A DNA stretch of 64,000 bases. Source: Hexactinellida sp. DTS-2022 (taxonomy: Eukaryota > Porifera > Hexactinellida). The DNA lies in NCBI GenBank assembly GCA_028753945.1, contig JAPNXP010000013.1:3100001-3164000 (forward strand), in the 5' to 3' direction. The translations under genes were made by a program, and so were the position numbers. Below the pieces are notes generated by a model, which ran no database searches, was not told the origin of the DNA, and worked only from the letters and a program-made list of their open reading frames with translations. Position 1 is the first letter of the stretch. Each line of letters starts with the position of its first letter. Shown piece by piece: positions 1 through 11,182 of the stretch.

Positions 1-867
1 TATGGAAAAAATCCTCCAAATGGTATCATGTGATATATCAAATTGCTGGAAAATTGACGCTGAGTACAAATATGATGATTATAAGTTGATTAGAATTGAT
101 TTGATAAAGTAAGTTACGAAAATGTCGGCGATTTACTATGAAATGGCCGACACTGCCACCCGTGTAAATTTTTTTCCCCAAAACGGATTTAAGCGGAATC
201 TGGATATGATATTCTACGAAAAATTCAGCTTCTAATGACACTAAAATACATTTGTATGAATTTTTTCTAGGTTCAACCTTCCAACGACCAGACTATAATT
301 AATTAATTTTACAACAGCTTTTCGCATGCAGGAATTATTAACCAATGAGAATTAACTAATTAAGTATGCAGAGAGCTATCTATAAATAGCTGTATAGTAT
401 AGTATACAGGGTAAAAACCCTAACCATCTAATGAAGTGCCTAACCAAACTTTTTAAGGTTTTAATTGATACTTTTGGTCACTAGGAATAGTTTAAGCCCA
501 GACAACATTATTGAAAATTGTTGGTTTCACACAAACGGTGACGTCATCACACGATTAATTTTTCACACTATCTGTAATAACTATTGAACTATATTTCGCC
601 ATGACAAGAAATATGTATATTTGTATAGGGCGTAAGAAAACATATCGATTGATGCATAAATTATTTTAATCAGACGTCATCTGTATTTTTGTTTATGACG
701 TCATCATAAATTTACTTTCGAGAGATTGTTTATCACGACAAACGTCACTTTACTCGATTTGAATTATTATGTTGACCTTATGCATGTTATAAATAACTTC
801 CGCAAAGGACGTACACACGTTTTCGCAATTTTCGAAACATAATATAGACTAATACATAGTAAATATA
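1..867. other. AT-rich intergenic DNA without a gene
   Basis: No coding region could be supported; the short open frames carry no recognisable motif. The octamer TGACGTCA occurs at 539-546 and 696-703, and a GACGTCA core with flanking dyad lies at 673-679. These match the cyclic-AMP response element consensus but may only be part of an old repeat, because the same octamer recurs at 3,311 and 3,429. A short inverted repeat lies at about 374-391. Confidence 0.5.
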
Positions 868-1207
868 CGACAATAATCCACCGATACATATATTCCAATA
901 TGTCTGGTGAAAAGATTGTGCATTTTTTGAGATAAAAGCACCCAATTATGTACAGTTGTTCCATTTTAGCTACTGATCACCTTTAGCTATTGCGCATAGC
1001 CCAATCTATGGAAAAATGAAATATTCAGGGGGTCAAAGATTAGTGCCCAATGGAATTCTCCGGCAGTATGAACCAAGGATAGACCATTCAAATGCATTCA
1101 TAGCGACTGTATATTGTCAGATTCGTCCTCAGGCACTAAATTTCCAGCATTTGAGGGCAATATTTACTATATTTGGGGAAATTATTCTTCGTTATTCCAG
1201 TGCTAGG
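868..1207 (-). repeat. Duplicate copy of the Helitron 5' flank
   Basis: This stretch is nearly identical to 15,391-15,434 plus 16,217-16,524, the sequence next to the N-terminal end of the Helitron coding region on the minus strand. In the second copy it is interrupted by a 782-bp inverted-repeat element. Both copies run straight into the same variant of the 79-bp satellite, which reads GCGCATCGTCCAAGACG. The best reading is a leftover Helitron 5' portion or a segmental copy of it. An open frame at 1,016-1,345 is conserved in the other copy only because the DNA is recent; it has no recognised domain. Confidence 0.6.
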
Positions 1208-1400
1208 ATACATAATATACACAGTTGTTTTTATAGAGAGGTACTTTTGCGCATCGTCCAAGACGAATGTGTTTTTCTTTGTAGGGAGCATAATATTCAT
1301 ATTTATCTTTATAGAGAGGTACTTTTGGGCACCGTCTATGACTAATGTATATTTCTTAGTCGGACAGCATATTATTCCAATCGTGATTAATTGACATTTC
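1208..1400 (+). repeat. 79-bp satellite, forward orientation, short block
   Basis: Two to three monomers of the satellite. Its core reads: GCACAGTTGTTATTATAG, then AGAGGTACTTTTGCGCACCG, then a TTATGACTAATG and TATATTTCTTAGTCGGGCAG segment. This block is the one shared with 16,525-16,650. Confidence 0.85.
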
Positions 1401-2274
1401 CGGGAAATCGGTTTCTGTTGTACGAAAAATTTTTTTTGCAGATTATTATACCTTTATATTATATTTTCTAAAATTCAATCAAAATTTGGTGGAAAAATTC
1501 TAGGAACACCGATATTTACGTAATTTCACACCTCCATATATGGTATCTTCTGGATTACATAGCAAATTTCTGCGAAAATTATTTGTAATATGTGCATAAA
1601 AGTAAAGCTAATATAATTTTTAATGTAAATACAGCGGGGATATTACAAAACACGTAAGATTATATAATAAAGTCATAAGGTGGAGTATTACGGGAAATAT
1701 TCACCTAAAATTCAAATGGTTGTATCTCAAAATAATAAAACTGGCATTTTGATAATACAGAAACCTTAGTTTAGGGATTTTGAAATAATAAAGATGAAAA
1801 ATTGGATTTGCATTCTTTTCAATATACTTAGAGGAACAAAAAATCGGAAGTAGAATATGCAATTAGGGATTTGAAAAAATTTAATGATTGAAAATTAACG
1901 AAAAAATGCACTTTATTGAAGAAAACTAGACATAATTTCGTAGAATGTAAAGCAAGCGGAAAAGAAAAATTAAATTCAATGTTATCGCTCGTTTAGAATA
2001 TTCAAAAGTAATTCAATTTGATAAATAACCATTAGATAGAAGTTGGGAAGAACTCCTACTAAGTTAACTTAAGCATATTATACTGTGTTATAGTCTATGG
2101 GAAGCCATTTATAGAATTCTCTTATTATTTTAGTTTCATAATGAAAATTGATTTTTTTTAAATCTAGTTATTCTTAGAAATGCATATAAAGATGCTGTTA
2201 AAAATCTTAGGCTGTTACGCTGAAGCAATAAAAAGTTACTATATTAAATTTCAAATCGCGATTGGAATCACCCT
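1401..2274. other. AT-rich DNA, nothing recognised
   Basis: No open frame with a recognisable domain, no clear inverted repeat ends and no tandem repeat seen. It separates two blocks of the 79-bp satellite and may be an old insertion or diverged flank. Confidence 0.4.
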
Positions 2275-2687
2275 TATATTAAGTACAGTTATTTTGTAGA
2301 GAGTTACTTTGGACACCGTTTATAACAGATGTATTTTTCTTAGTCGGGCAGCATAAAAAGTACACTTGTTATTATAGAAAGGTGCTTTTGGCACCGTCTA
2401 TGACTAATGTATATTTCATATTCGGGCAGCATAAAAAGTACACTCGTTATTATAGAAAGGTGCTTTTGGGCACCGTCTATGACTAATGTCTATTTTTTAT
2501 TCGTCAGCATAAAAAGTACACTTGTATTATAGAAAGGTTTGTTTTGCGCACCGTTTAAGACTAATGTATATTTCTTATTCGGAGACATAATAAGCACAGT
2601 TGTTTTTATAGAGAGGTACTTTTGCGCATCGTCCAAGACGAATGTGTATTTCTTTGTAGGGAGCATAATATGCACATTATATTTTTA
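2275..2687 (+). repeat. 79-bp satellite, forward orientation
   Basis: About five head-to-tail monomers. Several share the same AAAAAGTACACTTGTTATTATAG variant, so they expanded locally. The last monomer breaks off within TTTTTATAGAGA, exactly where a non-satellite insert begins. Confidence 0.9.
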
Positions 2688-2816
2688 TAGAGACGAGCCC
2701 TTCGGTCTCGGTCGCTTCGCGACTGATCACTCTCTCACAAAAGTCGCTTCGCGACTTTTGTTCATTCGTGTTACACACCGCAACACAATTAATTAACGGC
2801 CGCTTTGCGGCCTTAC
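2688..2816. repeat. Cluster of short GC-rich hairpins
   Basis: Four compact stem-loops follow one another in AT-rich surroundings: an imperfect one around CGAGCCCTTCGGTCTCG, GTCGCTTCGCGAC, CAAAAGTCGC-TTC-GCGACTTTTG (10-bp perfect stem) and GGCCGCTTTGCGGCC. Loops are TTC/TTT-like. Such palindrome clusters are known from mobile hairpin elements in organelle genomes of sponges and fungi. Origin from organelle DNA is only a suggestion; no organelle gene is visible next to it. Confidence 0.7.
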
Positions 2817-3549
2817 ACTACTCAACTATCACTCATATTAAATAGGTTAAACCTGTGACTTGTAAATTACACGTACTCTATGCTGCTATTAAGTATGTCA
2901 ACTAATTAATTAATTCATTCATTCATGTTATTTACTAACCCAGGATTTACATAGGAAAATTGTTTGTAAATAGTTGAATTACTTTGATAGTAATATTATG
3001 TATGCTTATGTGATTGTCACTGATTGACGTAGGCTAAATATCACGAATAGAAATAAACTGATGGAAGCCAAACTGGATTAATCAAGTATGCAATTTCGGT
3101 AATATGTATTTGAAGATTAAATCATCAAACCTCAGTATGAGCAATGACGCAGCAATTGGAGGTTACATTTTTATTATTGCCTGGCTCAGATTAAATGCGA
3201 AAAATATAAAAATTTCTTGGGATATGCAACACATTCTGTTTTATAATGTGACAAATTTGTTTGACGATTGAATCAAAAATGTAAGAGCTGAATCCAAATT
3301 AGTTCGTACGTGACGTCACAATCCCATAAATCGGTATACGTGTGTCTCATTGTATGTTGTGTTATCATCTAAAATTGTGGGCGAATCGAATAAAAACTGA
3401 AAGAGTTATTCTCAAATAAGTGCCTTTATGACGTCATAATCCCGTTATTTTGTTCAAAAACCAATAGATCGTTGTCGCAGTACAAAATTACCCCTGTATG
3501 CCAATTTTCAGCTTTGTAGGACTCGTAGTCTTTCCTATTAATTCTGGAC
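2817..3549. other. Insert between satellite blocks; possible LINE 3' tail
   Basis: This non-satellite stretch ends in a CA microsatellite. Its last ~130 bases before the CA run resemble the 3' untranslated ends of RTE-like LINEs, which typically end in a short tandem repeat. Two partial copies of one motif, each starting with TGACGTCA (3,311 and 3,429), lie ~118 bp apart. No reverse transcriptase reading frame is present, so the LINE assignment is weak. Confidence 0.3.
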
Positions 3550-3574
3550 AAACACACACACACACACACACATC
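3550..3574. repeat. (CA)n microsatellite
   Basis: About eleven CA dinucleotides, directly after the LINE-tail-like sequence and just before the satellite resumes. Confidence 0.95.
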
Positions 3575-3597
3575 CACAACAATTCCGCTTTTAATAT

Positions 3598-5808
3598 ACA
3601 GATGTACTTTTGTGCACCGTCTATCACTAATGTATATTCTAAGCTTGGGAGGATAATAAGCACTGTTGTTATTATAGAGAGGTACTTTTCCGCGCTGTTA
3701 ATGACTAATGTTTATTTCTTAGTCGGACAGCATATTAAGCATTGTTGTTTTTATAGAGAGTTACTTTGGACACCGTTTATGACTAATGTATTTTTCTTGG
3801 TCGGGAAGCATAATAAGCACAGTTGTTATTATATAGAAGTGCTTTTGCGCACCTTTTATGACTAATGTATATTTCTAAGTCGGGCAGCATTATACATAGG
3901 TACAGTTGTTAAAATATAGAGGAACGTTTGTGCACAGTTTATGACTAATGTATATTTCTTAGTAGGGCAGCATAATAAGCACAGTTGTTATTATAGAGAG
4001 GTAATTTTGGGTACCGTTTATGACGAATGTATATTCCTTAGTCGAGCAGCATAAATAGCACAGTTGATATTTTCGAAAGACAATTTCCACCACCGTTTTT
4101 CAATAATGTATATTGATTTTTCGGCCAGCATAATAATAAGCACGGTTGTTTTTATAGAGAGGTACTTTTGGGCACCGTTTATGACTAATGTATATTCTTT
4201 TTCGAGAGGCATAATAGCACAGATGTTATTATAGAGAGGTAATCTTGCGCACCTTTTATGACTAATGTATATTTCTTAGTCGGGCAGCATAATAAGCACA
4301 GTTGTTATTATAGAGAGGTAATTTTGGGCACCGTTTATGACTAATGTATATTTCTTTTTCGAGAGGCAATAATGGCACAGATGTTATTATAGAGAGGTAA
4401 TTTTGGGCACCGTTTATGACTAATGTATATTCCTTAGTCGAGAAGCATAAATAGCACAGTTGCTATTTTAGAGAGGCACTTTCCCACACCGTTTATCACT
4501 AAAGTATATTGCTTTTTCGGGCAGCATAATAATAACAGTTGTTATTATAGAGAGGTACTTTTGCGCACCATTTATGACAAATGTATATTTCTTCGTCGGG
4601 TAGCATAACAAACACAGTTGATATTGCTGACAGCCACTTTTGCGTTCTGTTTATGATTAATGTATATTTCTTAATCGTGGAGCATATTAAGCACAGTTGA
4701 AATTATACAGAGGTTCTTTTGCTCTCAGTTTATGATTAGTGTCTATTTCTTATCGGGTGGCTTAATATGCGCAGTTGTTATTATAGAGAGTTTACTTTGC
4801 TCTTCGTTATTGTCAAATGTATATTTCTTAGTCGGGGAGCATAATGAACACAGTTGTAATTATAGACAGCCAATTTTGCATCCTGTTTAGACTAATGTAT
4901 ATTTCATAGTCGGTAGTATAATAATCATAGTTGTTATAATAGAGAGATTCTTTTGATCAACGTTTATGAATATTGTATATTTCTTAGTCGCGGAGCATTT
5001 TATGCACAGTTATTATACAGAGGTTCTTTTGCTCACAGTTTATGATTAATGTCTAATTCTTATTTGGGTAGCATAATAATCACAGTTGTTTTTATAGAGA
5101 GTTTGTTTTGCTCACGTTTTTTGGCAAATTTAAATTTCTTAGTCGGGTAGCATAACAAACACAGTTGATATTATGGACAGCCACTTTTGCGTTCTGATTA
5201 TGACCAAAGTATATTTCTTAGTCGCGTAGCATAATAAACACAGTTGTTATTATAGAGAGGTCGTTTTGCTCACAGTTTCTGATTAATGTATATGTCTTAG
5301 TCGGGTAGCATAATAAACACAGTTGTTATTATAGAGAGGTCGTTTTGTTCACCGTTTCTGATAAATATATTTTTCTTATTCGGGGAGCATAATTAACACA
5401 GTTGTAATTATAGACAGCCAATTTTTCGTACTGTTTATGACTAGTGTATATTTCAAAGTCGGTAGCATAATAAGCATATTTGTTACAAGACAGAGATGGT
5501 TTTGATCACCGTTTATGAATATTGTATATTTCTTTGTCGCGGAGCATTTTACTCACAGTTGTTATTATACAGATTCCTTTGGCTCATAGTTTATGATTAA
5601 TGTCTAATTCTTAGTTGGGTTGCTTAATAAGCACTGTTGTTATTATAAAGAGGTTCTTTTGCTCACATTTCTGATTAATGTATATTTCTTAGTCGGGCAG
5701 CATAATAAGCACAGTTGTTATTATTGTGTGTTACTTTTGCTCACCGTTTCTGACAAATTTATATTTCTTAGTCGGGGAACATAATAAACACAGTTGTTAT
5801 TAATATAT
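3598..5808 (+). repeat. 79-bp satellite, main forward array
   Basis: About 28 head-to-tail monomers. Two identical CATAATAAGCACAGTTG phases at 3,971 and 4,288 are 317 bp apart, giving a mean period of ~79 bp. Monomers differ by scattered substitutions and small indels, so it is an older, diverged array. The period is not a multiple of three, so the short open frames inside it are not genes. Confidence 0.95.
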
Positions 5809-6300
5809 GGATTTCATTTATTAAACCTTACTCTATTAATTCAACTTGCGATAATTAAATTGATTTAACTTATAAATTGCAGCTGGCTCCTATTTAATTG
5901 TAGCAATACTATATAATGGATTAAATTAATATTAATTAATATAAGGAAATTGTTTACTTTACTCAACTCACCGTGGATAACATTGGTAAAATAAATATCT
6001 AATAATATAATTTATTATCAATACATAATGAATGAATGGCTTTAAACTCAAGATGGTTTATGATAGAAACTAACTTCAAATTTATTTACCGTCCCTTGTG
6101 ACTCGGACCAATTAACAAATGGTTCTTGATACCTTCAGGCGTTGATGACTTGGCGGAAAAAAAATCCAAAATTGCAGCTTGTGCCGACAACATGTTCCTT
6201 TGGAGGCACTATCAATAAAACACCATAGATATATAGTGCCACCAAAGGAACATGCGTCGGCACAGGCTGCAATTTTGGATTTTTCGGCATGCGGGGCGTT
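5809..6300. other. Insert in the satellite carrying a long hairpin
   Basis: The satellite stops at about 5,808 and resumes after 6,355. The left part (5,809-6,150) is plain AT-rich DNA. The right part contains a hairpin with ~55-bp arms (about 6,160-6,212 and 6,232-6,287) around a ~20-base loop. The arms include CCAAAATTGCAGCTTGTGCC and its complement near 6,270. This may be a MITE with joined ends or a hairpin RNA source. Confidence 0.65.
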
Positions 6301-7156
6301 ATAACTATTCTATAGTGAGTTGGTCAGGATTATGTGCAATAATATTATTATAGATTAGTTCGTTTGTGCAGGTTTTATGAGTAAATACATTACTTACTTG
6401 GGCTGCATAATAAGCACTGTTATTATTATAGGTGTCATTTTCGCATCGATTATGACAAATGTATATTACTTAGTGGGGAGCACAATAAGCACTCTTGTTA
6501 TTATAGAGAGGTATTTTGAGCACCAGTTATGACTAATGTATATTACTTAGGTGGGATCATAATAATGACAGTTATTATTCTAGAGACGTACCTTTGGTTC
6601 ACCGTATATTGACTAATGTATATTTCTTAGTCGGGGAGCATAATAAGCACAGTTGTTATTATAGAGAGGTTCTTTTGCGCACCGTTTATGAGTAAATATA
6701 TTACATTTTGGTAACATAATCTGTACTGTTATTATTATAGAGAGGTACTTTTGCACACCGTTTATGACAAATGTATATTTCTTTATGGGGGAGTATAATA
6801 GCACAGTTGTTATTATAGAGAGGTACTTTTGCAAACCGTTTATTTGTAAATATATTACTAAGTTGGGAACATAATAAGCACTAATGTTATTATAGAGGTA
6901 CTTTGCGCACCGTTTATGAAAAATGTTAATTTTTTAGACGGGTACATAATAAGCACAATTATTATTATAGAGAGGTACTATTGCGACAGGCTAGGCCTAT
7001 TTTAAATGAATTAGTTTTAGAGAATTATAAAAACTGTTATTATTTTAGATTCTTTTGTCTGCTTGGCGAAATAACTATTCTATAGTGAGTTGGTCAGGAT
7101 TATATTCAATAATTTTATTGTATATTTGTTCGTTTAGCAGGGCTTATGAGTAATAT
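6301..7156 (+). repeat. 79-bp satellite with a locally duplicated segment
   Basis: Forward-orientation monomers fill 6,355-6,990. The segment starting ATAACTATTCTATAGTGAGT occurs at 6,301 and again at 7,071, each followed by the same satellite variant ending in TATGAGTAA. A ~770-bp block has therefore been duplicated in tandem. The second copy is cut at 7,156 by the P element. Confidence 0.85.
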
Positions 7157-10100
7157 CATAGCCTTCTAAACTCAGGCCCGACAATAAAACACCATTAATG
7201 CAAACGAAGTCATTTAATTACTTATAATCAAAATACATGTGTGTTGTATTGAACACTCTCTGATATTTTTATAAACTTAATACATCGGATAATGTAAATT
7301 TATTATGATTTTGGTAATGTATTTAATGCACATTGCCTAAATTAGATCAAATAAATGTTAACATGTTTGAATAATACATATCATGCCTACAAATACTGTA
7401 TGAAAAACTGTTTAATTTTTAGTTTATTTAATTTTCGACTATCTTCCCCCTTGAGGCAACAAAGGAATTATAATTCTTGACCATATTAGAGATAAGACAA
7501 TTCGAAGCTACAAGAAGCAATTTACGTGCAATATCCCAACCTTCTTTGTTGAAAATTAGACATCTGTTGCGCCAATATTCACTTGAGTCATTCTCAAGGA
7601 ATCGAATAGATATTTCAATCAAGGTTTTCCTTTGATTGAAGCCTAAAAACAAACTCCAGACATCTACGCACTGTTTAGGGCCATGATGATTCGCCACACG
7701 AGGACGATTGAATTGAAGGCAGTATCCGAAGGCCATTTCAATGATCCTCGATCCATTATATCAATTAGTTTATATATCGTAGTTTCTTCAGGATCAAACA
7801 GTAGTTCTTTGTCGACCGTCAGGAAATCACGACAAGAGCGACAATTTTGAGATCTCTTGAGATATTGGTGAACACAGTAACCAGCAATAAAAGCTAAAGA
7901 ATGTAAAGTATGTTTATCAAGTACGATATTAGAAAGATCTTGAAGCTTTGATAGAAAAGGTTCCAAGTCAACTTGGTTATTATCGTGATCCAGCTCAATA
8001 GAAGAGATAGATTTAATATAATTGTGTAAATTACTTTCTTTGGAAGAGGACTGTTGTGAAAATAATTTAAGTATACTGGAAATCTTTAGTCGACGTTCAG
8101 TTTCGAGGATCTGAGAATATGACACATGATAATTCGAACCAGAAATCATCCTATACCGTCCAAAATGATGTTCAAGGGGATCAGTCTGTAAGAAATAAGT
8201 TAGAACGTAGGCGACCCGCACTGGGAGGTTAAATGATTAACTAAGATGGGAAGGGAAAGACATGTGTGTTTGAAGCTGGTAAGCGTTTGTGGTCTTAACT
8301 TTCCTTCTTTACCTGGTAGAGATCTCCACGCATCAAGCCAGTTAACAATTTGGTGACACAGATCAAATCTTGGATCATTGAGGACTAGTTGTTTTGAGTA
8401 TTCGTCTTTGAAACGTACATCTTTGTTCGGCCGATTGATTTTAAATTTTTTCCACATTTTAACAACAATGTCTATAAAATCTGAAGTTTGGCATTTGAAT
8501 TGATCGGGACGAGACTCGTTGAATCTTGAGGGCGCCACTAGTCGATTCGTGGAAAACTCGGAGGGCTAATTTAACGTTCTGTCGTTCCAACTTGGATGGC
8601 CAACATGCTTTGGTTGTTAAACGAGGAGCCATCTTTGCTTATTATTCTGTTCCAACTTGTATATTAAGCGAATATCATTGAAAGAGGCTTTTTGTATTGT
8701 GAGAGGAAATTTTGTGTAAGTAGGATAAAAATCTTCAAAACTAGTATAGATAAATACTTGATTTTCATTCTTTAGATTTAACAAATTATTACGAATAGTC
8801 TTTAAGATATGAACGAAATCAAACATAAGGATAAGAGATCTTTTTTCTGAGGTAGGATGAGAGACAAGAGGTTGCAAAGTTTTCTGATCAGAAGAGAATA
8901 ATTTGAAAACATTTACATTAAGTGGATAGTTGTCAGTGCATAATGCTTGAACTAAAAGTTCACATTTTCGATGTCATCTAATACCTGTACAATAATAGGA
9001 TGAATATATTTTGCTCTAGTTGTCGAAAGAGGCACTAAACGTACCACGGTGGACCATTTTTTGTGCAAACTAGAAACCATTATGGTAAACACAGTCTTGA
9101 TAGGATCGTCAGGGTTGAGACAAGAGCCAATTATTTTTCCGCCATTATAGGAAGCATCAGAAGTTACGTGTATTTCATCCATTTGGACAATAACATTTTT
9201 TTCTTGAGGAGAAAAGTTAACTGCTGCTTGATTTAGATAAGTGATGTATTCGCTATCTAATCCAAACGATGAATACAGCTTTTCAAGTGTATGATAATGA
9301 GGAAGAGCAAGGCAATCTTGAGATTGCAGATAATTGTAAATGCTTGGAGAAATGAGATGTGATTTCAATGCCAAAACTTGAGCAATAAATACCAATAATG
9401 TTGTATCTTCTTCGGGTCTTAGATACAATGGAGTTTTCAGTTGGCAAGTAATAAACTGAAGTCGAGCTAGTCTAGAATAATTATCTATTGTGTCCTGTGA
9501 GACTAATGAAGCTGAAATTGCTACTTCAAGTTTGAAATTGCTTTAGAAATTTGATATCGTGCGTTCTCAATATGTTGCTGGATAAAGTCAGATGGTGAAG
9601 GAAGTGTAGATGTGTCCCCAATCTCAGTGAGAAAACTTCGATTTGTCAGTGAAAGAGTAATATTCTCCTCTTTTCTAAATGCTTTTTCATCTAGTGTAGA
9701 GTTGATAGTCAAAGAGGACTAAACTGAAATGTTATGATGTGATTTTGAAAGTGTGACAAAATGAACTTCACCATCAGCTGGCAACCAATATAACCAGTTA
9801 GAAGGAAGAGTTTGTAATGGCAACTTTTCTACCAACTCTTCAAGAGTAGTAATATGGTATTTAGCTTCTTCTGCCATTCGTGACTCACGACTAAGCTGTA
9901 GTGCCATTGTGAATTGGTTTCCTAGCTTTGAATCGAAAGAAAATCGATGATCACGAGAAGATGGAGCTGAGTAGTATGAAGGACAGTCTGGTAGAAAGCA
10001 AATTCCGTAACTTGGGCTGGCCTCTTGGAATTTCGGTTATTGAACCATCTGCATTTTGTAATTTATACGTTTGCTCTACGTCTTCTTCGCGAAAATGTTT

Positions 10101-10602
10101 AAGACAGAAGAATATACGTATGTTTGAGGGAGGTGATGTCTTCTCGATGAAGCGTTTATCCATTTCAACCGGAATTCAGGCGGTTCGTTAGGAATACAGG
10201 AATATAACTCTGTGGGTAATAGTTGCTATTACAATTGGGTGCAGAACATTTGTTTGGCATGGTCAAGAAGCTAATAATAAAAGAAATGGATAAACAGGGT
10301 TATATAGACGCAAAAATGCATAAATGTTTTCTTAAACAGTCTTAGTATAAATGGATATAATTATTACAAGTGTACGTAGCAAAGAATGAACTAAATAGGA
10401 AATGTTTCATAATATATTTAAGATGTGTATAAATATTATGGGTGACCAAAATATTTCTTTCACAACCACAATGATTAAAGTTGACAGCTGACATAATTAG
10501 AAACTATGCCAAGAAAATTTGAGAAACTTAGTCAATGACTTTGTATCCATCCTTGGTCAACATTTCACATTCACTTGTCAGGCCTTAGTTTAGTAGGCTA
10601 TG
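7157..10602 (-). mobile_element. P element (3,446 bp), decayed
   Basis: Terminal inverted repeats of ~28 bp bound the element. The left end begins CATAGCCTTCTAAACTCAGG and the right end, reverse-complemented, begins CATAGCCTACTAAACTAAGG. The flanks are GTAATAT (7,150-7,156) and GCAATAT (10,603-10,609), a 7-bp target duplication with one mismatch; P elements are known for 7-8 bp duplications and CA-starting ends. Both flanks are forward 79-bp satellite, so the element landed inside a monomer. The interior holds a THAP/P-type transposase on the minus strand. The borders rest on these repeats and are fairly secure. Confidence 0.88.
7428..10260 (-). pseudogene. P-element transposase with THAP domain, frameshifted
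   Basis: The protein is read from 10,260 downwards. The N-terminal C2CH THAP zinc finger begins MPNKCSAPNCNSN, with its second half near 10,060-10,100 (CLKHFREEDV, then a PRGQPK-like end). A coiled region follows (9,719-9,907), then the RNase H-like domain. Its acidic residues are visible: VQMDEIHV (Asp codon 9,177-9,179), MFDFVHILKTIRNN (Asp codon 8,818-8,820) and TDPLEHHFGRYR (Glu codon 8,171-8,173). The C-terminal region runs to about 7,430. This order matches the THAP9/P-element family. The frame changes several times (near 10,190, 8,950, 8,600, 8,215 and 7,735), so no full protein can be made. All catalytic positions remain, so inactivation was by indels. The start was chosen at the ATG just before the first zinc-binding cysteine. 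Confidence 0.92.
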
Positions 10603-10662
10603 GCAATATACATTACTTTAATTGGAAGCATTATGAGCACTGTTATTACTTATTACTGTGCC
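10603..10662 (+). repeat. 79-bp satellite remnant right of the P element
   Basis: The monomer interrupted at 7,156 continues here with ATATACATTAC, AGCATTATGAGCACTG and TTATTAC, in the same orientation. It ends where the Helitron terminal hairpin begins. Confidence 0.8.
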
Positions 10663-10673
10663 GACTATACTAT

Positions 10674-10700
10674 GGTATAGTGGCCCAGTTCTAATCTTAG
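10674..10700. other. Possible Helitron 3' subterminal hairpin
   Basis: On the plus strand GCCGACTATAC is followed after four bases by GTATAGTGGC. This gives a ~10-bp stem with one bulged base, positioned at the 3' edge of the element relative to its genes. Helitrons and Helentrons carry a short hairpin close to the 3' end. There is no clear CTRR terminus next to it. Confidence 0.4.
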
Positions 10701-11182
10701 TACCTTTATTTTTTCTATTTTTCTCCAAAAATTGTACAGCTTTAATGGCGCTAAGTGGGTCTCGTGTAGATACCAAATATAATCAAGTATAACAGAGCCT
10801 TTAGCACCGGAGCCATAAAATAATAAGATAAGTGATCATAAAGAGTAATTAAACTCCTGGCCAATAAAAAAAGATGAGTATCGAAAACTTTGATTGAAAG
10901 AATATTCTAAGTTATGAACTTATGAACTCATCAAGAAGGGCGCTAGTTCTGACTTAGAGCCTTAACTGTAAGCAGCCGACGTAATATTCATCAATACGAT
11001 GAAACATTACTAAGCAAAAAAGAAGGAATCAAAATGTTCATTTCCTTCAAGAAGGCTAAGTCTATGATGTAAAATACAGACTTTCTGTGCATTAAAAATC
11101 GGGTCACATTCAATAGGAGTGTCTAACCTATTGTGTAAATACTAAATAGTTAGGGAGAATGTTCCAATTCATTGAGTCGACA
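10701..11182. other. Non-coding 3' part of the Helitron
   Basis: No reading frame with recognisable content. Two related motifs (AGTTCTAATCTTAGTACC near 10,709 and AGTTCTGACTTAGAGCC near 10,950) hint at an internal direct repeat. Confidence 0.4.

Noticed and set aside
1016..1394. Open frames of 73-109 residues, one conserved at 16,330-16,629
   Set aside because: Conservation is explained by recent duplication of the DNA; the frames run into satellite, overlap each other and have no domain.
2848..2900. Mitochondrial tRNA-Thr-like arm with a TGT anticodon
   Set aside because: The anticodon stem does not pair and no acceptor stem was found.
2490..6834. Several 60-90 residue open frames in the 79-bp satellite
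   Set aside because: They are repeats read across monomers with a period that is not a multiple of three; there are no motifs and the frame changes at each indel.
9928..10191. Plus-strand 87-residue open frame
   Set aside because: It is the complement of the THAP domain of the P-element transposase.
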